From Verrucomicrobia bacterium ADurb.Bin006 (GTDB taxonomy: Bacteria; Verrucomicrobiota; Verrucomicrobiia; Limisphaerales; J093), in the NCBI GenBank assembly GCA_002071485.1, contig MWFF01000121.1, positions 1 to 51,417 of the forward strand: 51,417 nt of DNA, in the 5' to 3' direction. Shown piece after piece: positions 36,148 through 43,009 of the stretch. The translations under genes and the position numbers were made by a program. The notes beneath the pieces are model-generated. The model had not been told where the DNA came from, searched no databases, and saw only the letters and a program-made list of their open reading frames with translations. The number at the start of each line of letters is the position of its first letter. Within the stretch, counting starts at the first letter, position 1.

Positions 36148-37572
36148 ATGAAACAAACGACTCCTCAAATCACACGTCGCCGTTTTTTGGGCGGCGCCGC
36201 CGTGTCCACAACAGCGTTCCTCGTCGCGCCCGGTTCAGTTCTGGGTCTGCGGGGGCAGACTCCACCCAGCGGCAAACTGAACATTGCCGGCATCGGGATA
36301 GGGGGGCAGGGCGCCTCCGACCTGAGCAGCATTCAGAAAGAGAGTCCGGGCGAGAACATCGTGGCGTTATGCGATGCCGACTGGGGCCATGCGGCGCACA
36401 CATTCAAACGGTATCCCGGGGCCAAGCAGTACAAGGATTACCGGAAGATGCTCGACGAGATGAAGGAGATCGACGCTGTGGTGATCGGCACGCCCGACCA
36501 CCATCACGCGCCTGCTTCGATCGAGGCCATCAAGCGGGGCAAGCATGTCTACTGCGAAAAGCCGCTGACGCATTCGGTTTGGGAAGCGCGCAAGGTGGCC
36601 GAAGCGGCGCGGCAGGCGGGAGTCGCAACCCAGATGGGGAATCAGGGCGCCGGTTCCGAGGAATCCCGGCGCTTGTGCGAACTGATCTGGCACGGAGCCA
36701 TCGGCAAGGTCCGCGAGGCGCACATCTGGACCGACCGTCCTTCGCAAGGCCTGTTCAACGAATACTGGCCCCAGGGCGTGCCCCGGCCCAAAGAGACGCC
36801 GCCTGTGCCTGAGACGCTCGATTGGGACCTGTGGCTCGGTCCGGCGCCCGAACGCCCCTACAACCCGATCTACTGTCCGTTCCGCTGGCGCGGCTGGTGG
36901 GACTTCGGCACGGGCGCCCTGGGAGACATTGGCTGTCACGCGATGGACCCTGTCTTCCGCGCGTTGAAGCTGGGCGCGCCTTCGAGTGTCGAGGGATCGT
37001 CGACTCGCGTGAATGAGGAGACCTTCCCGCTCGGGTCGATGGTGACCTATCATTATGGAGAGCGGAGCGCGGAGGCTCAGGTTCACAACACGTACACGGC
37101 GGGTCTGAGCGGTGCGGCGGCGGGTGCGGTGGCGATGCCGCCGGTGAAGCTGACCTGGTACGACGGCGGCCTGCGTCCCCCGCGACCGGTCGGGCTCGAA
37201 GACGAGCAGGTCATGGGCGACAACGGACGGCTTCTGATTGGCGACGAGGGCTTCATGCTGGGCAATCGAATCTACCCCGATGCGCGGCGCAGAGAGATCG
37301 GTGACATCCCGCGTTCGATCCAGCGTTCGGTCGGCCACTACAAGGAGTGGATCGAGGCTTGCAAGGGCGGCAAGAAACCCGCTTCGAACTTCGACTTCGC
37401 GGGGCCGCTTGCCGAGGCCGTGCTGTTGGGCAATGTGGCCTTGCGCGTCGGGTTGCGTGAGAGGCTTGTCCGGTATCGCCTCCAATGGGATGCGGTCGCC
37501 TTCAAGTTCACGAATCTCGACGAGGCCAACCAGTACCTCAGACGCGCGTATCGGTCCGGTTGGTCCCTCTGA
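36148..37572 (+). CDS. Tat-exported Gfo/Idh/MocA family oxidoreductase
   Basis: A 474-residue protein. The twin-arginine leader ITRRRFLGGAAVSTTAFLVA is followed by the Rossmann motif LNIAGIGIGGQGASDLSSIQ and the family motif GKHVYCEKPLTHSVWEARKV, which carries the conserved Lys. AVVIGTPDHHHAPASIEAIK and DIGCHAMDPVFRALKLGAPS (His ligand-type) are also typical. Such proteins oxidise or reduce sugars with a bound NAD(P). The Tat leader suggests export with cofactor in place. It may make 3-keto-sugars for the DUF1080 protein. The ATG at 36148 is used, since upstream codons belong to the UroD-like gene's basic tail in another frame. Confidence 0.93.
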   Translation: MKQTTPQITRRRFLGGAAVSTTAFLVAPGSVLGLRGQTPPSGKLNIAGIGIGGQGASDLSSIQKESPGENIVALCDADWGHAAHTFKRYPGAKQYKDYRKMLDEMKEIDAVVIGTPDHHHAPASIEAIKRGKHVYCEKPLTHSVWEARKVAEAARQAGVATQMGNQGAGSEESRRLCELIWHGAIGKVREAHIWTDRPSQGLFNEYWPQGVPRPKETPPVPETLDWDLWLGPAPERPYNPIYCPFRWRGWWDFGTGALGDIGCHAMDPVFRALKLGAPSSVEGSSTRVNEETFPLGSMVTYHYGERSAEAQVHNTYTAGLSGAAAGAVAMPPVKLTWYDGGLRPPRPVGLEDEQVMGDNGRLLIGDEGFMLGNRIYPDARRREIGDIPRSIQRSVGHYKEWIEACKGGKKPASNFDFAGPLAEAVLLGNVALRVGLRERLVRYRLQWDAVAFKFTNLDEANQYLRRAYRSGWSL

Positions 37573-37862
37573 CGCGCCATAGAGCCGGGCGCGACTGCCC
37601 CCAGAGCATCGCGCCTGGTGAAACGCCGGAGCGCTCGGAGAGCCGGCTCGAGGCGTGCGGAGATCGGAGGACGGTGCGTCGGTAGCCGGCTCAAAGCCTC
37701 TGTCGTCAGGTAGGGTGACGGTCGACTTTCACGTCCCCGCTCGACGGGTAAGGCGAGCGTTGACATTCCACGGTTGAATGCGCACGCGGGGACCAGGAAC
37801 CAGGAACGTTCAATTCCAAACGGTCAATTCTCAATCAGCCGGAAGCGCAAAGGAACCTGTTG

Positions 37863-38879
37863 TCACGACAACCTGGAAGCGAGCTTTTGGCCGAGGGATT
37901 CCGGAGCGTTCAGCGGTCCGGTGGCCGCGGCGCGCGCGGCGGAGCCGCTCCGGAAGGAGACGCCCTCGATTCTGAGGAGACCGAAATCGACCTCGGCGTA
38001 GGCCGCCACCGGACTGAGGCAACCGCCGCCCATGGCGCGAAGAAACGCGCGTTCGGCCGTCACGCAGGCACGTGTGACATCATGGTCGAGCCGCAAACAC
38101 AGCGATTGCGCGAGGGGATCGTCAGCTCGGGTTTCAATGCCGATCGCAGCCTGGCCGACGCAAGGGATCATGAGGCTGATTGGCAGAAGAGCCACGCGCA
38201 GACCTGGCGGGGCGGGGTGTTGCGGCGGGCCATGAATCGCGCCATCCGGTCGCAACTGATAGCCAAGGCGACGCAGTCCGGCGGCGGCCAGCAGCGTGGC
38301 GGCGAGATTCGGATCATGGGCCAGTTTATCGAGCCGGGTGCTGAGGTTCCCGCGGATTTGGACCACGCGCAGATCGGGGCGCAATTCGAGCAGTTGTTCG
38401 CGTCGGCGGGTGCTGCTTGTGGCGACAGTTGCCTGAGGCGGCAGGGCATCGAGTGGGGACGCGTGCGCGCGTGTCGAGGTGGGGAGTGGGGAACCGGCCG
38501 ATCGGCAGACGAAGACGTCTCGGGCGTCTTCGCGTTCGAGCACGGCGCCCAGGGTCAGTCCGGAGGGCAGTTCAGTGGGCAGATCCTTGAGGCTATGAAC
38601 GGCCAGGTCCGCCTCGTTGCGGAGGAGCGCGGTTTCCAGTTCCTTGGTGAAAAGGCCTTTCGAGACCAAAGCAGGCGTCTGGGCCATCGAGGCGCGCTGG
38701 AGTCTGTCGCCTGTGGTCTTGATGATGCGGATCTCGAAGGCGAAGTCCGGGAAGGCTGCTCGGCAGCGGTCGATTGCGAGGTATGTCTGGGCCAGTGCGA
38801 GCGGGCTGCCGCGGGTGGCCAGGCGGATCGGGCGCTGTGGGGGGGGCGGGTCAGGAGAGGTGGGGCGGTCGGGGGTCAT
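37863..38879 (-). CDS. hemC: Hydroxymethylbilane synthase (porphobilinogen deaminase)
   Basis: A 338-residue protein. Motifs in order: RPIRLATRGSPLALAQTYLA, VSKGLFTKELETALLRNEAD, AVHSLKDLPTELPSGLTLGA, RREQLLELRPDLRVVQIRGN and AMGGGCLSPVAAYAEVDFG, where the cysteine holds the dipyrromethane cofactor. It joins four porphobilinogens into hydroxymethylbilane. It overlaps hemA by 4 bp as ATGA, so the two are translationally coupled. The Pro-rich N-terminus (PTSPDPPPPQ) is an extension. Confidence 0.96.
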   Translation of the reverse strand: MTPDRPTSPDPPPPQRPIRLATRGSPLALAQTYLAIDRCRAAFPDFAFEIRIIKTTGDRLQRASMAQTPALVSKGLFTKELETALLRNEADLAVHSLKDLPTELPSGLTLGAVLEREDARDVFVCRSAGSPLPTSTRAHASPLDALPPQATVATSSTRRREQLLELRPDLRVVQIRGNLSTRLDKLAHDPNLAATLLAAAGLRRLGYQLRPDGAIHGPPQHPAPPGLRVALLPISLMIPCVGQAAIGIETRADDPLAQSLCLRLDHDVTRACVTAERAFLRAMGGGCLSPVAAYAEVDFGLLRIEGVSFRSGSAARAAATGPLNAPESLGQKLASRLS

Positions 38880-39901
38880 GGGAAAGGTGGAGGGGCGGGG
38901 TCGAGGAGGCCCTGGACGCGTTTGCGAATGAGTTCATTGCAGAGGGCAATCTCCTGCCGACGCTGGCGCAGGGCGGCCTCAGTGATCGTCTGTAAGTCGT
39001 CGATGTTGTAGAGAAAGACGTTGTCCATCCGATTCACATCCGGATCGATATCGCGGGGGACGGCGATGTCGATCAGGAGCAGCGGGCGTTGTCGGCGCAG
39101 GCGCATCAGGGGTTCGAGGCGCGGGCGATCGAGGATGTAGTGGGGGGCAGAGGTGCTGCTGACGGCGATGTCGATTCGTCCGAATTCGCCGACCCAGTCG
39201 TCGAACGGAATGGCCTTGCCTTCGAGTTCCGCGGCGAGGGCGGCGGCGCGGTCGAACGAACGGTTGGTGACGATCACCTCGGAAGCGCCGCGGGAGAGAA
39301 GGGCGCGCGCGGTCTTGCCGCTGATATCGCCGGCCCCGATGACCAGGACGGCGCGTCCGGCCAGCGAACTGAAAATCTTCTCGGCCAGATCGACGACGAC
39401 CGATCCGACGGAGATGCTGCCGCGCTGGATGCTGGTCTCGGTCCGGATTTGTTTGGCCACATTGAAGGCCCGCTGGAAGGCCTTGTTCAAGTGCCGTCCG
39501 GTATGGTGATGGCGCAAGGCAAGCGCGTAGGCACGCTTGAGTTGTCCGAGGATTTCCGTTTCGCCCAGCATCATGGAATCGAGTCCCGACGCCACTCGGA
39601 ACAGGTGTTCGAGGCTTTGGGGCTCGTGCCAACCGTACAACTCCGGGGCCAGATTCGGGTCCAATCCATGATAGCTCAGCAGGAAGTCGCGCAGTGCGGC
39701 GAGTGTACGCTGGGGGGCGCGCGGAGCGGCGGCATAGATTTCGACGCGGTTGCAGGTGGAGAGGATGACCGATTCCTCGGCGAGCGCTTGGGCGCGGAGT
39801 TGGGCGAGGGCGGAAGGGATGGCGGTCTCGGGGAAGGAGAGGCGCTCCCGGATTGCCACGGGCGCCGTATTGTGACTGAGTCCGACGACGACAACTGCCA
39901 T
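38876..39901 (-). CDS. hemA: Glutamyl-tRNA reductase
   Basis: A 341-residue protein, shorter than many (about 420), lacking part of the dimerisation tail. It begins VVVGLSHNTAPVAIRERLSF and has the catalytic Cys in ILSTCNRVEIYAAA. Other motifs are VASGLDSMMLGETEILGQLK, AFNVAKQIRTETSIQRGSIS and the NADPH-binding VLVIGAGDISGKTARALLSR. It makes glutamate-1-semialdehyde from Glu-tRNA in the first committed step of tetrapyrrole synthesis. It lies between hemX/ccsA-like and hemC genes in an operon. Confidence 0.96.
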   Translation of the reverse strand: MAVVVVGLSHNTAPVAIRERLSFPETAIPSALAQLRAQALAEESVILSTCNRVEIYAAAPRAPQRTLAALRDFLLSYHGLDPNLAPELYGWHEPQSLEHLFRVASGLDSMMLGETEILGQLKRAYALALRHHHTGRHLNKAFQRAFNVAKQIRTETSIQRGSISVGSVVVDLAEKIFSSLAGRAVLVIGAGDISGKTARALLSRGASEVIVTNRSFDRAAALAAELEGKAIPFDDWVGEFGRIDIAVSSTSAPHYILDRPRLEPLMRLRRQRPLLLIDIAVPRDIDPDVNRMDNVFLYNIDDLQTITEAALRQRRQEIALCNELIRKRVQGLLDPAPPPFP

Positions 39902-39904
39902 GGC

Positions 39905-40726
39905 TCACGGGTTGTGGATGCCGGACAACTGGTTGAAGCCTGCGAACGTCAGGAGGACGAAGCAGAAACTGCCAATGGCCCACCAGGCGAACCAGCGCCC
40001 GCCGCCTTGGAACTGCCACCGGCGCAGCAGCAGGATGGCGTAGGCCAGCCAGATGAAAATCGTCCAGAGAATCTTCGCGTCGACCAGGAAGAACACGCCG
40101 CGCTCGTGTTTGAGCCAGATGGTCCCGAACACCATTCCGGCCGAGAGCAGCGCGAGTCCGACTACGAGCGACTGCCAGGTGACCGTTTCAAGCCTTTGGA
40201 TGGGAGGAAACAGCGAGAGCACCGCCCTGAGCTTGTCGCGTTTCAGGTCGCGTTCCTGGGTCAGGTACATCATTGCCGTGATTGCGCCCAGTCCGAACGC
40301 ACCGTACGAGAGCATCACCAACGCGGCGTGTAGGCTCGTCATAGTGGGGATGAACTGCGGTACCGGATCGCGTGTGTCCAGTCCGGGCATGAGAGCGAAG
40401 ACGCCGACGCAAAACAGCACGGGCGCCGCGAATGCGCCGAGAAAACGGAGGCGCCGGACGAGTCCGATGATCAGGTACGCGGCCACGATGGCCCACATCG
40501 AGAACATGGTGGCTTCGAAGAGGTTGTTGACCGGGCATCGGGACAGCGAGAAACCGCGTTTGATCATGGCGCTGGTCTGGAGCCCCATCGCGGCCAGGAG
40601 CAGGATGTAAATGACGCGATTGTCTGTTCGAAACCCTTTGCGCCAAAGCAGAATCGCGTAAAGGGTGCTGATGCCATACACCCCCACCGCGACCGCGAAC
40701 AGGTTTCGATCCGTAACGCCGAACAC
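39905..40726 (-). CDS. HemX/CcsA-like cytochrome c assembly-family membrane protein
   Basis: A 273-residue protein with about eight membrane helices (for example AVAVGVYGISTLYAILLW, MWAIVAAYLIIGLVRRL, LSYGAFGLGAITAMMYLTQE). CcsA proteins carry a Trp-rich haem-binding stretch ending WDPKETW. Here the matching place reads FFLVDAKILWTIFIWLAYAI and lacks the WWD signature, which points to the HemX branch, known in Bacillus to lower HemA levels. It precedes hemA by 3 bp. No ATG is in range; a GTG at 40726 (VFGVTDRNLFAVAVGVYG) is the best start, leaving 89 bp to the divergent neighbour. Confidence 0.82.
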   Translation of the reverse strand: MFGVTDRNLFAVAVGVYGISTLYAILLWRKGFRTDNRVIYILLLAAMGLQTSAMIKRGFSLSRCPVNNLFEATMFSMWAIVAAYLIIGLVRRLRFLGAFAAPVLFCVGVFALMPGLDTRDPVPQFIPTMTSLHAALVMLSYGAFGLGAITAMMYLTQERDLKRDKLRAVLSLFPPIQRLETVTWQSLVVGLALLSAGMVFGTIWLKHERGVFFLVDAKILWTIFIWLAYAILLLRRWQFQGGGRWFAWWAIGSFCFVLLTFAGFNQLSGIHNP

Positions 40727-40815
40727 AGGCTGAGGGTAAACCGGTGCGGAGCGCCTGCAAGCTTGGAGAGGTCCGGGCGCGTGACTTGAGTGTTCATCGG
40801 CGATTGAATTGGGGC

Positions 40816-41364
40816 GTGAGCACACATTGTCTCTTGCGGCGCGAATGGATCGGGGCAGTCGGCTTGGCAACTGTCGCAGCGTCTCCGCTGTCGGCGTTTG
40901 CCAGCCAGCGCCAGCCGGCGCGGCGCTTTCACGTCTGCCTCTCGCCGGTGATTGTCGAGAGCGACCCGGATTTGCTGATGAGCGTGCGCCAGGCCGGAGT
41001 GGAGGTTGTGTGGCTGGCCGGGTACTTCTACGGCCACCGGCCATACGCCGACGATTTGATCCGCCGCGCCCGCGCGCGGCTCGAGAAGGCCGGCCTGGAG
41101 TCCGAACTGATCACGGTTCCCCTCGGTCTTCCGGGCGATTCCCTTGGCGCGCATGACGGCGACTTTCCGCTGACGCCGCCACGGCATTGGCAGACCGGGC
41201 AACGCCCCGACGGGCAGAGTTGCGCCGGCACGTCACTGTACGCTCCCGCAACGGACGAGAACGCGGCTGCGCTGCGGCGTCTGAGGGCTTACGGGTTTCG
41301 CCGGTCATTTGTGGATGACGATTTCCGGCTGGGAGGACTCGATGTGGCGTCTATGGACGCGTGA
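40816..41364 (+). pseudogene. Exported protein of unknown family, 3'-truncated
   Basis: A 182-residue frame. It starts at GTG (VSTHCLLRREWIGAVGLATV, a twin-arginine-like leader) or at the ATG at 40744. The mature part reads RRFHVCLSPVIVESDPDLLM, then VRQAGVEVVWLAGYFYGHRP, ELITVPLGLPGDSLGAHDGD and RRSFVDDDFRLGG. I recall similar Planctomycetota/Verrucomicrobiota proteins that continue for a few hundred residues after the DDDFRL motif. Here the frame ends 10 codons later, overlapping the 3' end of waaA. The 3' part seems deleted, so it is probably non-functional. Confidence 0.5.
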
Positions 41365-42676
41365 CCAGGTTGTCCTCCTCGGCGAGGGATTGGACGATCA
41401 TGTCGACGGTTTTCTCGATCGCGCCTGTGTTGACTTTCACCACGGCGACGGCGTTGCGTCCCAACTCCGCGCGGGCGGCGGGGTCCGCCAGCAATTGATC
41501 GAGCGTTTGTTCGAGTTCGGCAGCGTCTCGAACCTGCCTGGCGCCTCCGCTCCTGACGAAGCTCTCGGCGATCGCCGCGAAGTTCTGCATGTTGGGCCCG
41601 AACACCATGGCCTTGCCGAGTGCGCCCGGCTCGACGGGATTCTGCCCGCCTTCGGCCGTGAGGCTTTTGCCGACAAAGATGACGGTGGCCGTTTCGTAGA
41701 AGTCCTTGAGCTCGCCGGTTGTGTTCACCAGAAGGCATTCGAGGCTGCGCGCGGCCAGTTGGGTCGAGCCGGTTACCTCGCGTCGGTAGATGAACTTGAT
41801 GCCGCGGGCTTCGAGTTCGCGTCCGACTTCCCGCCCCCGCTCGAAGTGGCGCGGCACAAGGACAAGGAACAGGTCGGGATGGCGTGCGCGGAGGCGCGGG
41901 AGGATGTCGGCGAGGAGGGCTTCCTCACCGGCGTGCGTGCTGCCGGCGACGAGAATTGGTGCATCGTCGGGAACGCCAATCTGACGCAGGAGCACGGCGG
42001 CATCGAACAGACGCCGTTCCTCGAGTTTGGCGGCGTCGAATTTCAGGCTGCCGACCACGCGCACGGTTTCGGGGCGGCATCCCAGTCGAACCAGGCGCGC
42101 CGCGTCCTCATCGCTTTGTGCGCCGACGCCGGCGAGCGTCGCGAAGAGCGGTCGGAACAGCGGTCGGAACAGGCGGTACCCCCGGTACGAGCGTTTGGAG
42201 AGGCGTGCGTTGACCAAAAAGACCGGCGTGCGCCGGGCGCGGGCTTTCCAGAGGAAATTGGGCCAGATCTCGGCTTCGACGAGCACGATGGCATCCGGGT
42301 GGAGGACCGCCTGGGCTCGTGAGACGCAGCTTCGGAAGTCGATCGGGTAGTAGACCTTCTCGATGCGGGTCGGAAGCTTCTTGCGCAATTCCCCCATGCC
42401 CGTCGAGGTCGTGGTCGAGACCACGATCTTGAGGTTTGGCACGCGCGGTTCGAGGGCGCGAATCAACTGGGCGCACAGGTTGACCTCTCCGACGCTGACC
42501 GCGTGCATCCAGAGGATGTGGCGGTTTGTGACGGCGTGTTTGACTCTGGCACTGAAGCGTCCGAAGCGCTGATGAAATCCATCGCGCCAGTTCCCGCGGC
42601 GCCACATCTTCCAGAAGTAGAAGGGCGCACTCAGACAGAAACCGACCGTAAACACCAGGCTGTAGAGAGTCCGCAT
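41351..42676 (-). CDS. waaA: 3-deoxy-D-manno-octulosonic acid (Kdo) transferase
   Basis: A 441-residue GT-B enzyme that adds Kdo to lipid A at the inner membrane. The N-terminal anchor SLVFTVGFCLSAPFYFWKMW is present. Motifs include ILWMHAVSVGEVNLCAQLIR, KIVVSTTTSTGMGELRKKLP, IVLVEAEIWPNFLWKARARR, ILVAGSTHAGEEALLADILP and KSLTAEGGQNPVEPGALGKA, with VPRHFERGREVGRELEARG between. It implies a lipopolysaccharide outer membrane. It lies downstream of a MITE-like copy, and its 3' end overlaps the truncated gene on the other strand. Confidence 0.95.
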   Translation of the reverse strand: MRTLYSLVFTVGFCLSAPFYFWKMWRRGNWRDGFHQRFGRFSARVKHAVTNRHILWMHAVSVGEVNLCAQLIRALEPRVPNLKIVVSTTTSTGMGELRKKLPTRIEKVYYPIDFRSCVSRAQAVLHPDAIVLVEAEIWPNFLWKARARRTPVFLVNARLSKRSYRGYRLFRPLFRPLFATLAGVGAQSDEDAARLVRLGCRPETVRVVGSLKFDAAKLEERRLFDAAVLLRQIGVPDDAPILVAGSTHAGEEALLADILPRLRARHPDLFLVLVPRHFERGREVGRELEARGIKFIYRREVTGSTQLAARSLECLLVNTTGELKDFYETATVIFVGKSLTAEGGQNPVEPGALGKAMVFGPNMQNFAAIAESFVRSGGARQVRDAAELEQTLDQLLADPAARAELGRNAVAVVKVNTGAIEKTVDMIVQSLAEEDNLVTRP

Positions 42677-42746
42677 GCCGTTTCGCAGACCATTATCGCG
42701 TCCCGCCCTCTCGATGCAATGCCGCAGTCACGCGACTCGGCGCGGA

Positions 42747-42955
42747 ACGGTGCGTCTGGAGGTTGTCGGTGGGGATGGAGTTTGCGCCGCGTGAGGCCTG
42801 CCTGCCGCGCCGGCCTGTGCCGTGCCCGACACGGCAGACAGGCCGCTGCGCTTTGCGGCGCAGACAAGGCACGCGGCCTACAGCGTGAGTCTCCATCCGT
42901 TGGAGGCCCGGCGCCCTCACCGGGCGACAGAACACCGCCAATCTTCAGATGCACT
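42747..42955 (+). mobile_element. MITE-like element, family 1, copy B, with 8-bp direct repeats
   Basis: A 209-bp element. The ends form a 21-bp inverted repeat with 5 mismatches, left GGTGCGTCTGGAGGTTGTCGG and right (reverse complement) starting AGTGCATCTGAAGATTGGCG. The 8-mer GGCGCGGA lies on each side (42739-42746 and 42956-42963), a probable target-site duplication. Its interior carries the same paired short palindromes as copies A and C. It is the most complete copy and lies between waaA and the TIGR03790 gene. Confidence 0.8.
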
Positions 42956-43009
42956 GGCGCGGACCAGCCCGACACGGACGTCGGAACATGGGCCGGGACG
43001 CCGCGCCGG

